Notes: generated by a model not told the origin, from the letters alone. DNA of 64,000 nucleotides from Pedobacter boryungensis (GCF_013204825.1 NZ_JABMKV010000002.1:1149594-1213593), one strand, 5' to 3'; positions 54,279 through 63,352 are shown, counted from the stretch's first letter. A program made the numbers and translations.

Positions 54279-55505
54279 CTATTTTTTGCTGGAAGGTATG
54301 TAATCCATAGGGACTAAGTCTGCAACTTTTTCATAAGCCATGTGGCCTTTGTAAAGCAAACTTCTAGGGTCGTAAATGCCACCATTTGCATAAAAAAGGA
54401 TACGAGGCTCCAATAAATCAATAACAGAAATTTGGTAACTCCCTATATCTGGTGGGCGAGATTGTTTAAAACCAGAGCTATTAAATGAAGAAGTTTCAAC
54501 TTCGTTTTTGTAAATGATATATAAAGCATCTTTATAGTTCATCATTTTTAAATCTGAACTAAAGGGTTTCACTAAAGTGTCCACTAAAACTTCTCCACGA
54601 TTTAAGATATTTACTTCTTTTGGCTCATTTCTCTGCTTCATCCAATACGATAAAGAATCGGAACTATTAAAAGTAATAGCTATCCCATTTTGTGCACTAA
54701 TTAACCTTTTTATAGTAGTATTTATTAAGCTGTCTGGCTTTCTTGCAGGATTTGGGATTGTACCTAATTTGTTTATAACAAAACCTTCTTCCTTAATTGT
54801 ATTTGAATATAATGATTTAAAAAAATGTTGGATAGATCCATTATATGCAATCTCTCTATTCTTTTTCCATTTATTTTGTTTGGCTCTACCTCCTTTTAGC
54901 TCTTCGAAAGATGAATTACCAGCATAATAAATTATTTTAGTTCTATAGTTATACTCAAAGTTTTTCAATAAATATTTTATGCGATAACCTAGTGCTTTAT
55001 TTTCAATTATTAAGAAGTCACTGGCTTGTATAGTTAGTAAACTATTTTGAATATCATCGTTTATGCCTAAAACATTTGTGTTTAAGATGGTACATTCATT
55101 AGCATTTGGAGTTTTCCCAAGAAAAAAATCTTTAAATAAAGCAATATAATAAGCTCTATTTGGATCAGGTTTAATTAGCACTTCTTTGAGCAAAGTTGCA
55201 TTTTCAGTTAGTATAATATCAATATTTACAGATTTATCGGAGATAATTATATTTTTAGAATAAGGGAGATACCCCATCATTTGCACTAAGATATCATAAT
55301 TGCCAGGTGCAAGTTTTGTCAATGAGAATTGCCCTTCGCTATTAGTTGAGGTAGCTATCTTATAACCACTAATATATACTGAAGCACCAGGAAGCGTTTC
55401 CTTATTGTCTTTAACTATCCCGCTAATAGAATAGGTGTTTTGAGCAAAGGAATAAACACTAATACAAGCAATTAAGATGAAATTTAACAGCAGTTTTTTA
55501 AGCAT
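54279..55505 (-). CDS. Carboxypeptidase-regulatory-domain envelope protein (copy 1)
   Basis: The 408-aa protein has the same layout as its downstream neighbour: signal peptide (ending SFAQ), regulatory beta sandwich with TLPGASVYISGYKIATST and YDILVQMMGYLPYSKNIIISDKSV almost unchanged, and a diverged body with the same block order (DPNRAYYIALFKDFFLGKTPNA, LIIENKALGYRIKYLL, HFFKSLY, YEKVADLVPMDYIP). The pair arose by tandem duplication. The conserved body is not a peptidase I recognise. Confidence 0.8.
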   Translation of the reverse strand: MLKKLLLNFILIACISVYSFAQNTYSISGIVKDNKETLPGASVYISGYKIATSTNSEGQFSLTKLAPGNYDILVQMMGYLPYSKNIIISDKSVNIDIILTENATLLKEVLIKPDPNRAYYIALFKDFFLGKTPNANECTILNTNVLGINDDIQNSLLTIQASDFLIIENKALGYRIKYLLKNFEYNYRTKIIYYAGNSSFEELKGGRAKQNKWKKNREIAYNGSIQHFFKSLYSNTIKEEGFVINKLGTIPNPARKPDSLINTTIKRLISAQNGIAITFNSSDSLSYWMKQRNEPKEVNILNRGEVLVDTLVKPFSSDLKMMNYKDALYIIYKNEVETSSFNSSGFKQSRPPDIGSYQISVIDLLEPRILFYANGGIYDPRSLLYKGHMAYEKVADLVPMDYIPSSKK

Positions 55506-55572
55506 GCTGTAAATTTAACTAAATAATTAGGTGTTAAAAAAATAAAAATAAATCAAGCAGATAAAAGTTGAA

Positions 55573-57225
55573 TTATCCTATTAATTCTTTTGCATTTTGC
55601 AAAGCAGATGCGCCTGGGTTTTTACCTCTTAACATTTCTGCAATGGCGTAAATTCTATCTTCAGCATTTAATTTACGGATACCTGTGGTAGTTTTATCGC
55701 TTTCTTCATTTTTATAGACAAAGTAATGCGAATTACCTTTTGCGGCAATTTGAGGTAAATGGGTAATTGATAACACTTGCATATCCAAACCTAAACTTGC
55801 AATAACTTCACCAACCTTGAGTGCCGTTTCTCCAGAAATTCCAGTATCGATTTCATCAAAAATTAAGGTTGGGAGTGAGGTATGTTTAGCAAGCAAAGCT
55901 TTAATCGCTAACATTAATCTCGATAATTCACCACCAGATGCAACTTTATTTACTGGTGCGGGAGCTTGTCCTGCATTAGCAGTGAAGAGTAAAGCAATTT
56001 CATCTAAGCCATCCTTATTCAACTCTATTAGTTGGGTTTGATTTAAAACCAGTTTTACATTTGGCATCCCTACTTTTTTTAGTGTTAAAGTAGTTTGCTC
56101 TTCAACTAATTTTATTGCTTTTTTACGATTTACACTTAATTCTTTTGCTTGTTGAGTTAATTGAGTTCTAAGCAAATCGATCTCTTTCTTCAATTGTTCA
56201 ATTTGCTCATCAGAAGAAAGTAACTGACTTAAATTATCTTCCAATTGTTGTTGTATAGCCAACAATTCTGTATTATTTACTACGCGATGTTTCTGTTGTA
56301 GGGTATATAAAATATCCAACCTTTGTTGAATAGTTAATAATCGTTCTGCACTGTGTAAAGTTTTTTCCTCTATGCTAGTTGTTTCATTAGCAATATCTTT
56401 AATCTCAATAATACTTGAACGTAAGCGCTCATATAGCAAATTAACTTCTGGATCAAACTTTTCGATACTTTGCAGTTGCAAAGATGCCTCTTTTAAAATA
56501 CTTGTTGCAGAAACTTCATTTTCTGTAAGTAGGGAAGTAGTAGCCAATAAACTTCTTTTAATGCTTTCGGCATGAGTTAATCGCTCTAACTCTTGCTCCA
56601 ATTCTTCTTGCTCACCTTCTTTTAATTGCGCTTGTTCCAGTTCATTGAATAAAAATTGCTCATAATCTTGTTTACTATGGGCGTCATCAGCTTTGTTAAT
56701 TAACGCTTTTAACTGCAAATTATGTTGGTTTAGCTTTTTAAAGCCAGATCTATATTCTGCTAAAAGAGATGAATGATTAGCTAAAGAATCTACAATCAAT
56801 AACTGAAAATCTTTATCATTAATTTCCTGTGTAGCATGCTGCGAGTGGATATCAATAAGTTGCTCGCCAATTTGCTTTAAAATAGAAAGATTTACAGGTG
56901 TATCATTAATAAATGCCCTCGATTTTCCATCCATAGAAATCTCTCTGCGCAAGATGCTTTCTTTAAAAAAATCTAAATCATTAGTTTCAAAAATGGGTTT
57001 TAGCTTTTCATCAGCCAATAAAAAAATACCCTCTATTACACACTTTTTATTTTGATTAAAGAAGTACTTGCTTTCTGCCCGCTGACCTAAAATTAATGAA
57101 AGTGCACCTAATATGATAGATTTACCAGCACCCGTTTCACCCGTAATAATATTTAAACCTTGATCAAATTCAATGTCTAAACTATCAATTAAAGCATAAT
57201 TATGTATAGAAAGTTTTTGTAGCAT
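55573..57225 (-). CDS. recN: DNA repair protein RecN
   Basis: The 550-aa SMC-like ATPase has Walker A GETGAGKS (29-36), a coiled-coil hairpin in the middle (about 150-360), and the C-terminal ATPase half with the signature ASGGELSRLMLAIKAL and Walker B LIFDEIDTGISG. RecN helps repair double-strand breaks by tethering DNA. In many Bacteroidota recN follows the bamD-rpoZ-coaBC-porD cluster, and here blaI-blaR1 lies between. Confidence 0.95.
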   Translation of the reverse strand: MLQKLSIHNYALIDSLDIEFDQGLNIITGETGAGKSIILGALSLILGQRAESKYFFNQNKKCVIEGIFLLADEKLKPIFETNDLDFFKESILRREISMDGKSRAFINDTPVNLSILKQIGEQLIDIHSQHATQEINDKDFQLLIVDSLANHSSLLAEYRSGFKKLNQHNLQLKALINKADDAHSKQDYEQFLFNELEQAQLKEGEQEELEQELERLTHAESIKRSLLATTSLLTENEVSATSILKEASLQLQSIEKFDPEVNLLYERLRSSIIEIKDIANETTSIEEKTLHSAERLLTIQQRLDILYTLQQKHRVVNNTELLAIQQQLEDNLSQLLSSDEQIEQLKKEIDLLRTQLTQQAKELSVNRKKAIKLVEEQTTLTLKKVGMPNVKLVLNQTQLIELNKDGLDEIALLFTANAGQAPAPVNKVASGGELSRLMLAIKALLAKHTSLPTLIFDEIDTGISGETALKVGEVIASLGLDMQVLSITHLPQIAAKGNSHYFVYKNEESDKTTTGIRKLNAEDRIYAIAEMLRGKNPGASALQNAKELIG

Positions 57226-57289
57226 ATCGTGATGCTAAATTAACATAAAAGCGTTTAGCTTTCAAGAAGAGATTTAGGTTTACTAAAAT

Positions 57290-57318
57290 AAAAAGGGTAA
57301 GAAAATCATTCTTACCCT
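57290..57318 (-). terminator. Terminator of the blaI-blaR1 operon
   Basis: GGGTAAG (57295-57301) and CTTACCC (57311-57317) pair. On the minus strand five T follow. It lies about 25 nt after the blaR1 stop. Confidence 0.8.
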
Positions 57319-57340
57319 CGGTTGTCATTTGTTTGGTATA

Positions 57341-59344
57341 TTAATTCTCTTTAAGTTTTAACTCAAAAGCCTTTTGCAGTTCAAGTTTTAGTGGTGCGGT
57401 AGCATCGAGTTTTAAGGAATTTAATTTTTCTAATTTTAAGCTTGGGTTTTCCAAAATAACATCTGGAGTATTTAATTTTAAATTGGTAACAGTTGCAAGT
57501 TTAGCAGTTAATGGTAAAAATGCTTTTTGTACATCTAAATTACTATCAAATAATAAGAAGGCTTTGTCGGTTTTAATTCCTTTGGCTTTTTTTAATTCCT
57601 CTAAATCCTTTTCATATTTTTTTCTTAACTCTTTGTACTCTGGCGAATCTTGAAGCTTTTTCATTTCTTCCATTTTATCTTTCCATTCTTTAGAGTTAAA
57701 CTTTTTATTCATTTCTTCAGCATTTTTTTGAATATCAGCCATTTTGCTTTTCCATTCTGGAGAGTTGAACTTTTTCTCTAATTCTTTTGAATTGAATTCA
57801 ATCTTAGCCATCTTATCTTTCCATTCTGGCGAATTAAATTTTTTCTCCATTTCTTTAGCATTAAACTCAATCTTAGCCATTCGATCTTGCCATTCTTTTG
57901 ATTGGAATTTTTTAGCAATAGTTAAACTCTCTTCTTGTACTTTAGCCATTTGGTCTTTCCATTCCTGCGATTGGAATTTTTTTGCCAATACTTCAGCATT
58001 TTGCTGAACTTTAGCCATTTTATCTTTCCACTCTGGAGAGTTAAATTTTTTCTCCATCTCTTTAGAGTCGAATTCAATTTTAGCCATCTTATCTTTCCAT
58101 TCAGGAGAGTTGAATTTTTTCTCTATTGCAGCTATTTTTTTCTTCAAGCTATCTGGCATATCATCAATAGATGTATAGGTCACTTCTTTACCATCATTGC
58201 TTTTAAAAACCATTTTAAATTGTTTTTTCTTTTTGGTCGTATCAGTGTCGGCTTTAACTATTAAATGGTTTTTTAAATCTTTTGTTTCCTCAGGTGACGT
58301 TTTAATTAACGTAAGTGAAATAGGTTTTTTAGCTTTTTCTGATGGTTTTTTAGTTGGATTTATCCATGCCAAGGATGCAACAGTGGCAATGGTTAATGTG
58401 AGGATTAAGAATTGCTGTTTAGCATTCATATAATTCGTTTTCATATCTGTAATTCTTTTAATTCGTTGGTACAAATGTTGATTTTTTCCCGTTGCGGCAA
58501 GTGACAGCGACGGTGTTTGTTTGTCTTTTAATAATTCTAACTTTAGTAGTGCATGTGCATAGGTTAACGGTGTACCTGTGAAATTAACCACCAAGTCATC
58601 GCAGGCATGTTCTCTTTCTATATGTATGAATTTGGTGGTAAGCCATACAAATGGATTGAAAAACAATAACGTTTCTATGCAGGTTTTAACAAGGTTGATC
58701 AGATAGTCATTACGACGAATGTGTGATAATTCGTGTATTAAAATCGCTTCAACTTGTTTCAGATCCAATTGCGTAGCTAATGCAACTGGAAATAATACAA
58801 CAGGTTTAAAAAATCCAATCACCAAAGGCACGTTAACTTTAGATGATAAGAAGAATTTAACTGTTTTATTAATCTTTAATTGAGTAAGAGTTAATTCGAA
58901 AATTGAACTCCACTCTGCAGGAACCGATAGAGTATTTACCTGCTTTAATTTTTTGAGCTTTATATAGCTTGATAGAAGGATGATTAATTGAAAAATAATC
59001 CCAATTAAATACGTAGTAACAACTAAAGGAAAATATGCTTCAGTTTTAAAATTTAAACTTTTACTTAGCTGAGTTAAATTCTGATAAGCCGTTTCGTTAA
59101 ATGCAATATTTTTTATTGATGAAGTTGTTGTTGGCAATTCAAATATTGAGAAAAAAGTAAAACAGAAACTTGCAAAAATTAGAAATAATGAACCAAAGGC
59201 AAGATTATGCTTCAATTTAGCATTCATTTTAGGCCAAGCCATTAAAACGATAAAAAGAATAACATAAATAATAGCACCTTGCCATAAAGAATGAAGAATA
59301 CTCCATCCAGTAGCCTTAATTAGATTATTTATCATTGCTTCCAT
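57341..59344 (-). CDS. BlaR1/M56-family sensor protease with internal 23-aa repeats
   Basis: The 667-aa protein has an N-terminal M56 membrane metalloprotease domain: about four helices and the zinc motif H204-E-L-S-H208, with EREHACDD near 243-250. It normally cleaves the partner repressor BlaI upon a signal. The rest is not a penicillin-binding sensor. Residues 408-568 are seven 23-residue repeats with the core KKFNSPEWKDKMAKI, probably a helical periplasmic rod. A 100-residue tail follows. The signal is therefore unlikely to be a classical beta-lactam. It starts 2 nt after the blaI stop. Confidence 0.88.
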   Translation of the reverse strand: MEAMINNLIKATGWSILHSLWQGAIIYVILFIVLMAWPKMNAKLKHNLAFGSLFLIFASFCFTFFSIFELPTTTSSIKNIAFNETAYQNLTQLSKSLNFKTEAYFPLVVTTYLIGIIFQLIILLSSYIKLKKLKQVNTLSVPAEWSSIFELTLTQLKINKTVKFFLSSKVNVPLVIGFFKPVVLFPVALATQLDLKQVEAILIHELSHIRRNDYLINLVKTCIETLLFFNPFVWLTTKFIHIEREHACDDLVVNFTGTPLTYAHALLKLELLKDKQTPSLSLAATGKNQHLYQRIKRITDMKTNYMNAKQQFLILTLTIATVASLAWINPTKKPSEKAKKPISLTLIKTSPEETKDLKNHLIVKADTDTTKKKKQFKMVFKSNDGKEVTYTSIDDMPDSLKKKIAAIEKKFNSPEWKDKMAKIEFDSKEMEKKFNSPEWKDKMAKVQQNAEVLAKKFQSQEWKDQMAKVQEESLTIAKKFQSKEWQDRMAKIEFNAKEMEKKFNSPEWKDKMAKIEFNSKELEKKFNSPEWKSKMADIQKNAEEMNKKFNSKEWKDKMEEMKKLQDSPEYKELRKKYEKDLEELKKAKGIKTDKAFLLFDSNLDVQKAFLPLTAKLATVTNLKLNTPDVILENPSLKLEKLNSLKLDATAPLKLELQKAFELKLKEN
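57641..58123 (-). repeat. 69-bp tandem repeat inside blaR1
   Basis: Seven 69-bp units encode 23 residues each (core FNSPEWKDKM). The spacing of the WKD codons is exactly 69 bp. Units 1, 2 and 5 are the most alike, and the last unit is diverged. Confidence 0.9.
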
Positions 59345-59346
59345 GA

Positions 59347-59724
59347 TTATTTGTTTTCAAGTTTTTCTAAATATTCTTTAATCAAATCTATCTCCTCCTG
59401 GCTTGCTGTTTTATTTCCTAAGGCCTGCATTACTAAACGAGCAGCAGAGCCATTAAAAACATTATCTATCATTTTATTAACCAACTGTTGCTGAGTTTTT
59501 TCCTGATTGATTAAAGCACGATAAATATGTGTTTTAGCACTTGTATCTCTATCAACTAAACCTTTCTCATGCATAATTTGCATTAATTTTAATGTTGTGG
59601 TATAGCCAGCATCTTTTTTATTTAAATCTTCATGAACTTCTCTAACTGTACAGTTGCCTTTTTGCCAAAGCACCTGTAAAATTTCCAGTTCACCCTCTGT
59701 TGGTTTGATGTTTGAATTGCCCAT
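59347..59724 (-). CDS. blaI: BlaI/MecI/CopY-family transcriptional repressor
   Basis: The 125-aa protein has a winged helix-turn-helix (about 8-75; TEGELEILQVLWQKGNCTVREVHEDL, TTLKLMQIMHEKGLVDRD) and a C-terminal dimerisation helix region. It represses its own operon until the M56 partner cleaves it. Two perfect palindromic operators lie directly upstream. The gene precedes blaR1 with a 2-nt gap. Confidence 0.92.
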   Translation of the reverse strand: MGNSNIKPTEGELEILQVLWQKGNCTVREVHEDLNKKDAGYTTTLKLMQIMHEKGLVDRDTSAKTHIYRALINQEKTQQQLVNKMIDNVFNGSAARLVMQALGNKTASQEEIDLIKEYLEKLENK

Positions 59725-59734
59725 TTTGTTACAC

Positions 59735-59750
59735 TACGAATTTTTTCGTA
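59735..59750. promoter_or_regulatory. BlaI operator 1
   Basis: Perfect palindrome TACGAATTTTTTCGTA. It covers the predicted transcription start of blaI. Confidence 0.75.
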
Positions 59751-59752
59751 TT

Positions 59753-59782
59753 CAAATGTACGAATGTATTCGTATAAACAAA
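59753..59782 (-). promoter_or_regulatory. blaI promoter
   Basis: On the minus strand: TTTG, 18-nt spacer, TACATTTG. Operator 2 occupies the spacer and operator 1 overlies the start site, so repression by BlaI would block RNA polymerase. Confidence 0.75.
59759..59774. promoter_or_regulatory. BlaI operator 2
   Basis: Perfect palindrome TACGAATGTATTCGTA, 24 bp centre to centre from operator 1. Both share TACGAA-N4-TTCGTA. Confidence 0.75.
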
Positions 59783-59834
59783 ATATTTTAACTAAAATTT
59801 AACAATTTTTTTTCAGAAAAGATAAAAAGGTGGC

Positions 59835-60734
59835 TTAACGAGCCTTTTTTAACACTTCGTACTTACTGATATTAGCGGGATCAATATCACTTAAAAGATT
59901 AAAAGCTTTAATTTTTTCTGGTAAATCGATAATGGATAACACATTTGTAATCTCATCAGCTTTGCTAGCGAAATAAACATTCGGAAAAATAGACCCTAGC
60001 TTTTGCTTATCCATTTGTTGTAAAGCTGGCAATAAGGCCAGTATATTTTTTGCTCCATTATTTACATTATCCTGCATTTTATCCAATCCATTAAAATGAT
60101 AATCGTAAATAAATACCCGAAGTTCTTTAAATGTAGTATTTAGAAGGTTTTCATTTAACCAATAACGATTGCGCAAACCATCGAAAGCTTTCCAACCTTT
60201 ATTGCCTGAAATTTGTGCAACATTTAAAACGTTTTGGGCTTTGTTAAAATATGATGTACCTGCCAATTTGCTAAAACTATCTTTATCTAATCCAATAATT
60301 GTATAAGCATAATAACCTAAAAGCGAACTTAAGTTGGTTATGAAATTCTGATCAGAAAAATCTAAAGACTGCCCATCATTATAATTAAAGTCGAAATCTT
60401 TATCATTAATATTTAATAAAGTACTGTAATAAGAACTACCATAAACAGGTCTACTAGATTGTATTTGAGCTTCAGCAGTATAAGCAGAACTGCCATCCCA
60501 TGAAGTTATGGTGATTACAAAATTGCATTCAATCCTTTCCTGTGGTAAATAAGTTTCGTTAGTCCACTTATTATTATTCAAAAAATCTCTAATTGTTTTT
60601 TGTAATACTTCTAGGTTTTTCTTGTTAATATTAGATATGTTTGGAGCTAAAATTTGTACTCGGGTATTTAATTCTTGCCCATGTACAAAGCCACAAACTA
60701 GTAGTAAAAAGATAAAACCTATAATTTTTTTCAT
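59835..60734 (-). CDS. porD: Type IX secretion accessory protein PorD (DUF4835)
   Basis: The 299-aa protein has a signal peptide (ending VHGQ). The DUF4835 pattern is visible: ELNTRVQILAPNISNINKKNLEVLQKTIRDFLNNNKW at the mature N-terminus, then NFVITITSW and a DFSDQNFITNLSSLLGYYAYTIIGLDKDSFS block. In Porphyromonas PorD is needed for type IX secretion, probably at the outer membrane. Its ATG overlaps the coaBC stop (60731-60734), so the genes are coupled, as in other Bacteroidota. Confidence 0.88.
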   Translation of the reverse strand: MKKIIGFIFLLLVCGFVHGQELNTRVQILAPNISNINKKNLEVLQKTIRDFLNNNKWTNETYLPQERIECNFVITITSWDGSSAYTAEAQIQSSRPVYGSSYYSTLLNINDKDFDFNYNDGQSLDFSDQNFITNLSSLLGYYAYTIIGLDKDSFSKLAGTSYFNKAQNVLNVAQISGNKGWKAFDGLRNRYWLNENLLNTTFKELRVFIYDYHFNGLDKMQDNVNNGAKNILALLPALQQMDKQKLGSIFPNVYFASKADEITNVLSIIDLPEKIKAFNLLSDIDPANISKYEVLKKAR

Positions 60735-61930
60735 TTAAGTATTAATTTAAGTACTTCAGAGCAAATGTCCTTTGCTACATCGCTTTTGGATTTCATTTCA
60801 AAACTAGTTTTCTCAAATGCGCTATTAAATAAAGTGATTTTATTAGTTTCAGTTTTAAACCCAGCCCCTTCATCATTCAATGAATTCAGCACGATAAGAT
60901 CTAAATTTTTTTTCTGCAGTTTTTCTTTTGCATATGTCTCTTCGTGTTCCGTTTCTAAAGCAAATCCAACTAAGAACTGATTATCTCTTTTAATATTGCC
61001 TAAACTCGCTAAAATATCTGTGGTTTTTTTAAGATTGATACTAAATTCACTATCTCTTTTTTTGATTTTCTGCGAAGCAACTTCAATAGGAGTGTAATCT
61101 GCAACTGCAGCACTCATGATGGTAATATCACAGTGTGGAAATTTATCTAAGCAAGCATACAGCATATCTGCTGCACTTATAACATCAATTCGTTGTAATT
61201 GTGCATTTGCTTTTTCTGCAGTAGGACCAGTAACTAAAGTTACATCAGCACCTAAAGCAGCCATTTCATTTGCTATAGCAAACCCCATCTTGCCAGAAGA
61301 ATGATTGCCAATAAAGCGAACAGGATCTATAGCCTCATACGTTGGGCCAGCGGTAACTAGAACCTTTTTACCAAGTAGAGGTAAGTTTTTCTTTATCTCA
61401 TTTATTATAAAACCAACAATTTCATCTGGTTCAGCTAATCGACCTTCCCCATATAAGCCACTAGCTAATTCACCCTTATTTGGTGCAATAATCATATTAC
61501 CAAAACCTTTAAGTTTCTCAATATTCTCTTGAGTACTTTCATGCTTCCACATATCTAAATCCATCGCAGGAGCTAAAAATACAGGGCATTTGGCAGAAAG
61601 ATAAACCGCTGTAAGCAGATTATCACACAAACCATTTGCCATTTTGCTAATCGTATTGGCAGTCGCAGGAGCAATAATCATATAATCAGCCCAAAGACCT
61701 AATTCCACATGATTACTCCAAACGCCAGTTTCGGCTTCGAAGTATTGGGTATAAACGGGATTTTTAGAAAGAGTAGCCAATGTAAGAGGAGTAATGAAAT
61801 TACTTGCATCGGCAGTAAGAATAACCTTAACGTTTGCACCTTTTTTTATAAGAGCTCTCACTAATAAAGCTGCTTTATAAGCGGATATACTGCCACAAAC
61901 ACCAAGAATAATATTTTTTTTGCTAAGCAT
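60731..61930 (-). CDS. coaBC: Bifunctional phosphopantothenoylcysteine decarboxylase/synthetase
   Basis: From ATG 61930 the protein is 399 aa. The N-terminal CoaC flavoprotein domain starts KNIILGVCGSISAYKAA and has the ANTISKMANGLCDNLLT and PAMDLDMW motifs. The C-terminal CoaB domain starts GKKVLVTAGPTYEAIDPVRFIGNHSSGKMGFAIA. Together they turn phosphopantothenate and cysteine into phosphopantetheine for coenzyme A. An in-frame TTG at 61939 is less likely as a start. Confidence 0.95.
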   Translation of the reverse strand: MLSKKNIILGVCGSISAYKAALLVRALIKKGANVKVILTADASNFITPLTLATLSKNPVYTQYFEAETGVWSNHVELGLWADYMIIAPATANTISKMANGLCDNLLTAVYLSAKCPVFLAPAMDLDMWKHESTQENIEKLKGFGNMIIAPNKGELASGLYGEGRLAEPDEIVGFIINEIKKNLPLLGKKVLVTAGPTYEAIDPVRFIGNHSSGKMGFAIANEMAALGADVTLVTGPTAEKANAQLQRIDVISAADMLYACLDKFPHCDITIMSAAVADYTPIEVASQKIKKRDSEFSINLKKTTDILASLGNIKRDNQFLVGFALETEHEETYAKEKLQKKNLDLIVLNSLNDEGAGFKTETNKITLFNSAFEKTSFEMKSKSDVAKDICSEVLKLILK

Positions 61931-61983
61931 GATAACCAAAGATTAGAAATTAAGTTGGCTTACCAAAACGTATTAAAATTTTA

Positions 61984-62027
61984 AGCCGCAGATGTACAAA
62001 TTAAATCTAATTTGTACATCTGCGGCT
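61984..62027. repeat. Perfect 20-bp inverted repeat between rpoZ and coaBC
   Basis: A 20-bp arm at 61984-62003 is followed by a 4-nt loop and its exact complement at 62008-62027. In RNA this is a very strong hairpin. The run after it is TTAAAATTTTAA rather than a pure U-tract. It may be a REP-like insertion, a partial terminator or a processing site inside the operon. Confidence 0.85.
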
Positions 62028-62050
62028 CGTATATCTAGCCAGTTGGCTAA

Positions 62051-62380
62051 TTATTTTTGTTGCTCTTTAGATGGATTTCTAAAATAAATTTTATCATTCA
62101 AAAATTCATCAATTGCAATTAAGCTAGGCTTAGGCATACGCTCATAATGCTTGCTAATTTCAATTTGTTCTCTGTTTTCAAAAATTTCTTCTAAGTTGTC
62201 GTTAGATGAGGCAAACTCAGCCAATTTACCGTGCAACTCTTCTTTCATGTTGTTAGAAATCTGATTAGCCCTTTTTGAAATTATCACTAAAGACTCATAA
62301 ATGTTATCAGTATTTTGATCTAAATCATGTACATTTCTCGTTACCGTAGTATTTGGTATAGCGGGTTTTGGTGTATTCAT
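62051..62380 (-). CDS. rpoZ: RNA polymerase omega subunit, Bacteroidota type
   Basis: The 109-aa protein has the omega/Rpb6 core: a helix with NIYESLVIISKRANQI, then KEELHGKLAEF, and a C-terminal extension ending EQQK. It stabilises the beta-prime subunit of RNA polymerase. The position between bamD (5-nt gap) and coaBC is the standard Bacteroidota order and supports the call. Confidence 0.88.
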   Translation of the reverse strand: MNTPKPAIPNTTVTRNVHDLDQNTDNIYESLVIISKRANQISNNMKEELHGKLAEFASSNDNLEEIFENREQIEISKHYERMPKPSLIAIDEFLNDKIYFRNPSKEQQK

Positions 62381-62384
62381 TATT

Positions 62385-63317
62385 CTATGGGTTTTTAATC
62401 TCTACTTTATTAGTTGTACTATCTTTTTGTTTTTCGCCTTTCTTTTGTAAGGCATTATATTTAGCTACTAAAGCTGCTTCTTCGGCAATAAGTCTTCTAG
62501 CAGTAACAATTCCAGCTTCACTATCATCTTTCAATTGCTTAGCTTCTTTTGCATATTTACTATTAGGATATGCTTCGATAAATTCATTATAATAACCAAT
62601 AGCTTCATTAAAACGATCTTCTTGTCTAACTGCATAACTATTTTTCGCATACATATATTGCGATTTCACAATTAACAAATTCATTTCCTCAGCATATTTA
62701 ATATCCGGAAATTCAATTTGAGCATTTTTTAAAGCTACTACAGCCGATTTATAGTTGGTAATATCATAACCACCTAAATCATAATATAATTTAGCGTTAT
62801 CAAAAGCTTTACTTTCTAACTTACCGCGTAAATTAGCAATATATTGGGCTGCTTGCGTTGCACGATCACTTTTTGGGTATAAGTTAATAAACAACTGTAA
62901 AGCATCTATAGCCTTATATGTATTCTCTTGATCTAAAGATGATTTTGGAGAATCTAAATAGTAACAATAAGCTCCCATATAGCGACACTCTTCTGCATTT
63001 TTACTGGCAGGATAAGTATCTGCAAACTCTTTAAATTTATAACGAGCTGTAGTATAGTCTTTTAAGCGATAAAGCGTAAAAGCGTAATAATAGTTCAAAT
63101 CTTCTGCTTCTGCAGTCCCTCTATATTTTTGTGCTAAGCCCTCAAATAAAATCAAAGCCTTAGAATAATCTTTCTTGTTATATAGTCTAATACCTTCTTG
63201 GTATTTTTTGGCAACATCATTACTTAGGCGTAATTTTTCAAAACGGCTTTTACAGCCCGCTGTGCCTAATAAAATGAGGATAGAACTTAAAATAAGTAAG
63301 TGTTTAATTTTAAACAT
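62385..63317 (-). CDS. bamD: Outer-membrane assembly lipoprotein BamD
   Basis: The 310-aa lipoprotein has lipobox G-T-A-G-C22 and five TPR units in residues 30-250 (YQEGIRLYNKKDYSKALILFEGL, DLNYYYAFTLYRLKDYTTARYKF, NAEECRYMGAYCYYL). With BamA it inserts beta-barrel proteins into the outer membrane. The C-terminal helix with RRLIAEEAALVAKYNALQKKG is typical of the Bacteroidota form. It is the first gene of the bamD-rpoZ-coaBC-porD operon. Confidence 0.92.
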   Translation of the reverse strand: MFKIKHLLILSSILILLGTAGCKSRFEKLRLSNDVAKKYQEGIRLYNKKDYSKALILFEGLAQKYRGTAEAEDLNYYYAFTLYRLKDYTTARYKFKEFADTYPASKNAEECRYMGAYCYYLDSPKSSLDQENTYKAIDALQLFINLYPKSDRATQAAQYIANLRGKLESKAFDNAKLYYDLGGYDITNYKSAVVALKNAQIEFPDIKYAEEMNLLIVKSQYMYAKNSYAVRQEDRFNEAIGYYNEFIEAYPNSKYAKEAKQLKDDSEAGIVTARRLIAEEAALVAKYNALQKKGEKQKDSTTNKVEIKNP

Positions 63318-63321
63318 TGTG

Positions 63322-63352
63322 CAAAGATAAGGTAATAATACGATAACGTCAA
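63322..63352 (-). promoter_or_regulatory. bamD promoter, leaderless type
   Basis: On the minus strand: TTG (63350-63352), 20-nt spacer, TATCTTTG (63322-63329). The box ends 4 nt before the ATG. Confidence 0.65.
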
